DNA of 5,528 bases from the NCBI GenBank assembly GCA_910577415.1, contig CAJTLK010000090.1, positions 1,465 through 6,992 on the forward strand. Reading direction: 5' to 3'. The notes beneath the pieces are model-generated. The model searched no databases and was not told the origin of the DNA. It saw only the letters and a list, made by a program, of their open reading frames with translations. Numbering within the stretch: the first letter of the stretch is position 1; every line of letters begins with the position of its first letter. The translations under genes and the position numbers were made by a program. This stretch comes from an uncultured Oscillospiraceae bacterium (lineage in GTDB: Bacteria > Bacillota > Clostridia > Oscillospirales > Oscillospiraceae). This document shows positions 5,058-5,528 of the stretch, in pieces.

Positions 5058-5528
5058 ATGGAAGAGTTTACCCATAAGCCGGTGCTACTGGATGAGTGCA
5101 TCGATGCCCTGAACATCAAGCCCGACGGGGTCTATGTGGACGGCACCCTGGGCCGGGCGGGCCATTCCCGGGAAATCGTCAAGCGTCTCACCGCCGGGCG
5201 GCTCTATTGTATTGACCGGGACATGGCAGCCATCGATGCGGCGAAAGAGCGACTGGCCCCTTGGATGGACAAGGTAACGCTTCTTCATGGCAATTTCACC
5301 GACCTGGACAGCCTCCTTTCTGGGGCGGATGCTCCCCCGGTGGATGGAATGCTTTTTGACCTGGGCGTTTCCTCACCACAGCTGGACGATCCCAGCCGCG
5401 GGTTTTCCTATATGCACGATGCGCCCCTAGACATGCGGATGGATCAAAGTCAACCCCTGACGGCCCGGACGGTGGTAAACGAGTGGCCCCAAGAGGAGCT
5501 GCGGCGTATCCTCTACCAATATGGAGAG
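5058..5528 (+). CDS. rsmH: 16S rRNA (cytosine(1402)-N(4))-methyltransferase RsmH (partial, runs off right edge)
   Basis: RsmH (MraW) uses S-adenosylmethionine to methylate N4 of C1402 in the decoding centre of 16S rRNA. The first 157 of about 310 residues are present and open to the last base. The N-terminus EFTHKPVLLDECI is typical. The SAM motif is VDGTLGRAGHS (27-37), with Arg at 33 where Gly is usual. The acidic pair IDRD (52-55) follows. The highly conserved block runs from FDLGVSSPQLDD through RGFSYMHDAPLDMRMD (100-129). The ATG at 5058 lies 4 bp after the mraZ stop codon and no well-spaced ribosome site is visible: AAGAGG abuts the start codon. Translation is therefore probably coupled to mraZ. 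mraZ-rsmH is the standard opening of the dcw cluster; ftsL and pbp genes would be expected next. Confidence 0.96.
   Translation, partial: MEEFTHKPVLLDECIDALNIKPDGVYVDGTLGRAGHSREIVKRLTAGRLYCIDRDMAAIDAAKERLAPWMDKVTLLHGNFTDLDSLLSGADAPPVDGMLFDLGVSSPQLDDPSRGFSYMHDAPLDMRMDQSQPLTARTVVNEWPQEELRRILYQYGE

Noticed and set aside
1..5528. Search for tRNA, rRNA, CRISPR repeats, insertion sequences, phage or defence genes
   Set aside because: Nothing matching these was seen; the window is explained by housekeeping genes plus the left-edge fragments.

Overview
This window is a mostly housekeeping stretch of a GC-rich (about 60% by eye) low-GC-phylum-type genome. The mraZ-rsmH start of the division and cell-wall cluster, the rsmD-coaD pair, the strong Shine-Dalgarno sites and the protein flavour (UvrC, CoaD, and a coiled-coil protein after coaD) point to a member of the Clostridia. 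Gut Oscillospirales close to Flavonifractor, Lawsonibacter or Pseudoflavonifractor are my best guess, from memory of similar proteins and not from a search.

Layout. At the left edge (about 1-200) the minus strand encodes an internal piece of a Na/Pi-cotransporter-like membrane protein, cut off at its 5' side. At almost the same point (about 185-203) a plus-strand alpha/beta hydrolase begins, lacking its N-terminal quarter. Two genes decapitated at one point is the mark of a rearrangement breakpoint or a chimeric assembly join. After the hydrolase comes a complete uvrC (nucleotide excision repair nuclease) with a very G-rich ribosome binding site. A large near-perfect hairpin then fills the 107-bp gap before rsmD (16S rRNA m2G966 methyltransferase). 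rsmD overlaps coaD (phosphopantetheine adenylyltransferase) by ATGA, and coaD is followed 2 bp later by a 170-residue coiled-coil protein of unknown function. A textbook intrinsic terminator closes this unit.

A 357-bp non-coding gap follows. Its right part is A-tract rich and carries a good sigma-A-type promoter directly followed by two tandem GTGGAGCA repeats, which match the known pattern of MraZ operator boxes. mraZ and then rsmH (16S rRNA m4C1402 methyltransferase, running off the right edge) form the start of the dcw cluster, presumably autorepressed by MraZ.

Functionally, the left transcription unit mixes DNA repair, ribosome maturation and coenzyme A synthesis, while the right unit begins division and peptidoglycan genes. 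I see no defence system, mobile element, CRISPR array, tRNA or rRNA. The points most worth a second look are the left-edge junction, the hairpin before rsmD, the 11-residue periodicity of the coiled-coil protein, and the mraZ control region.
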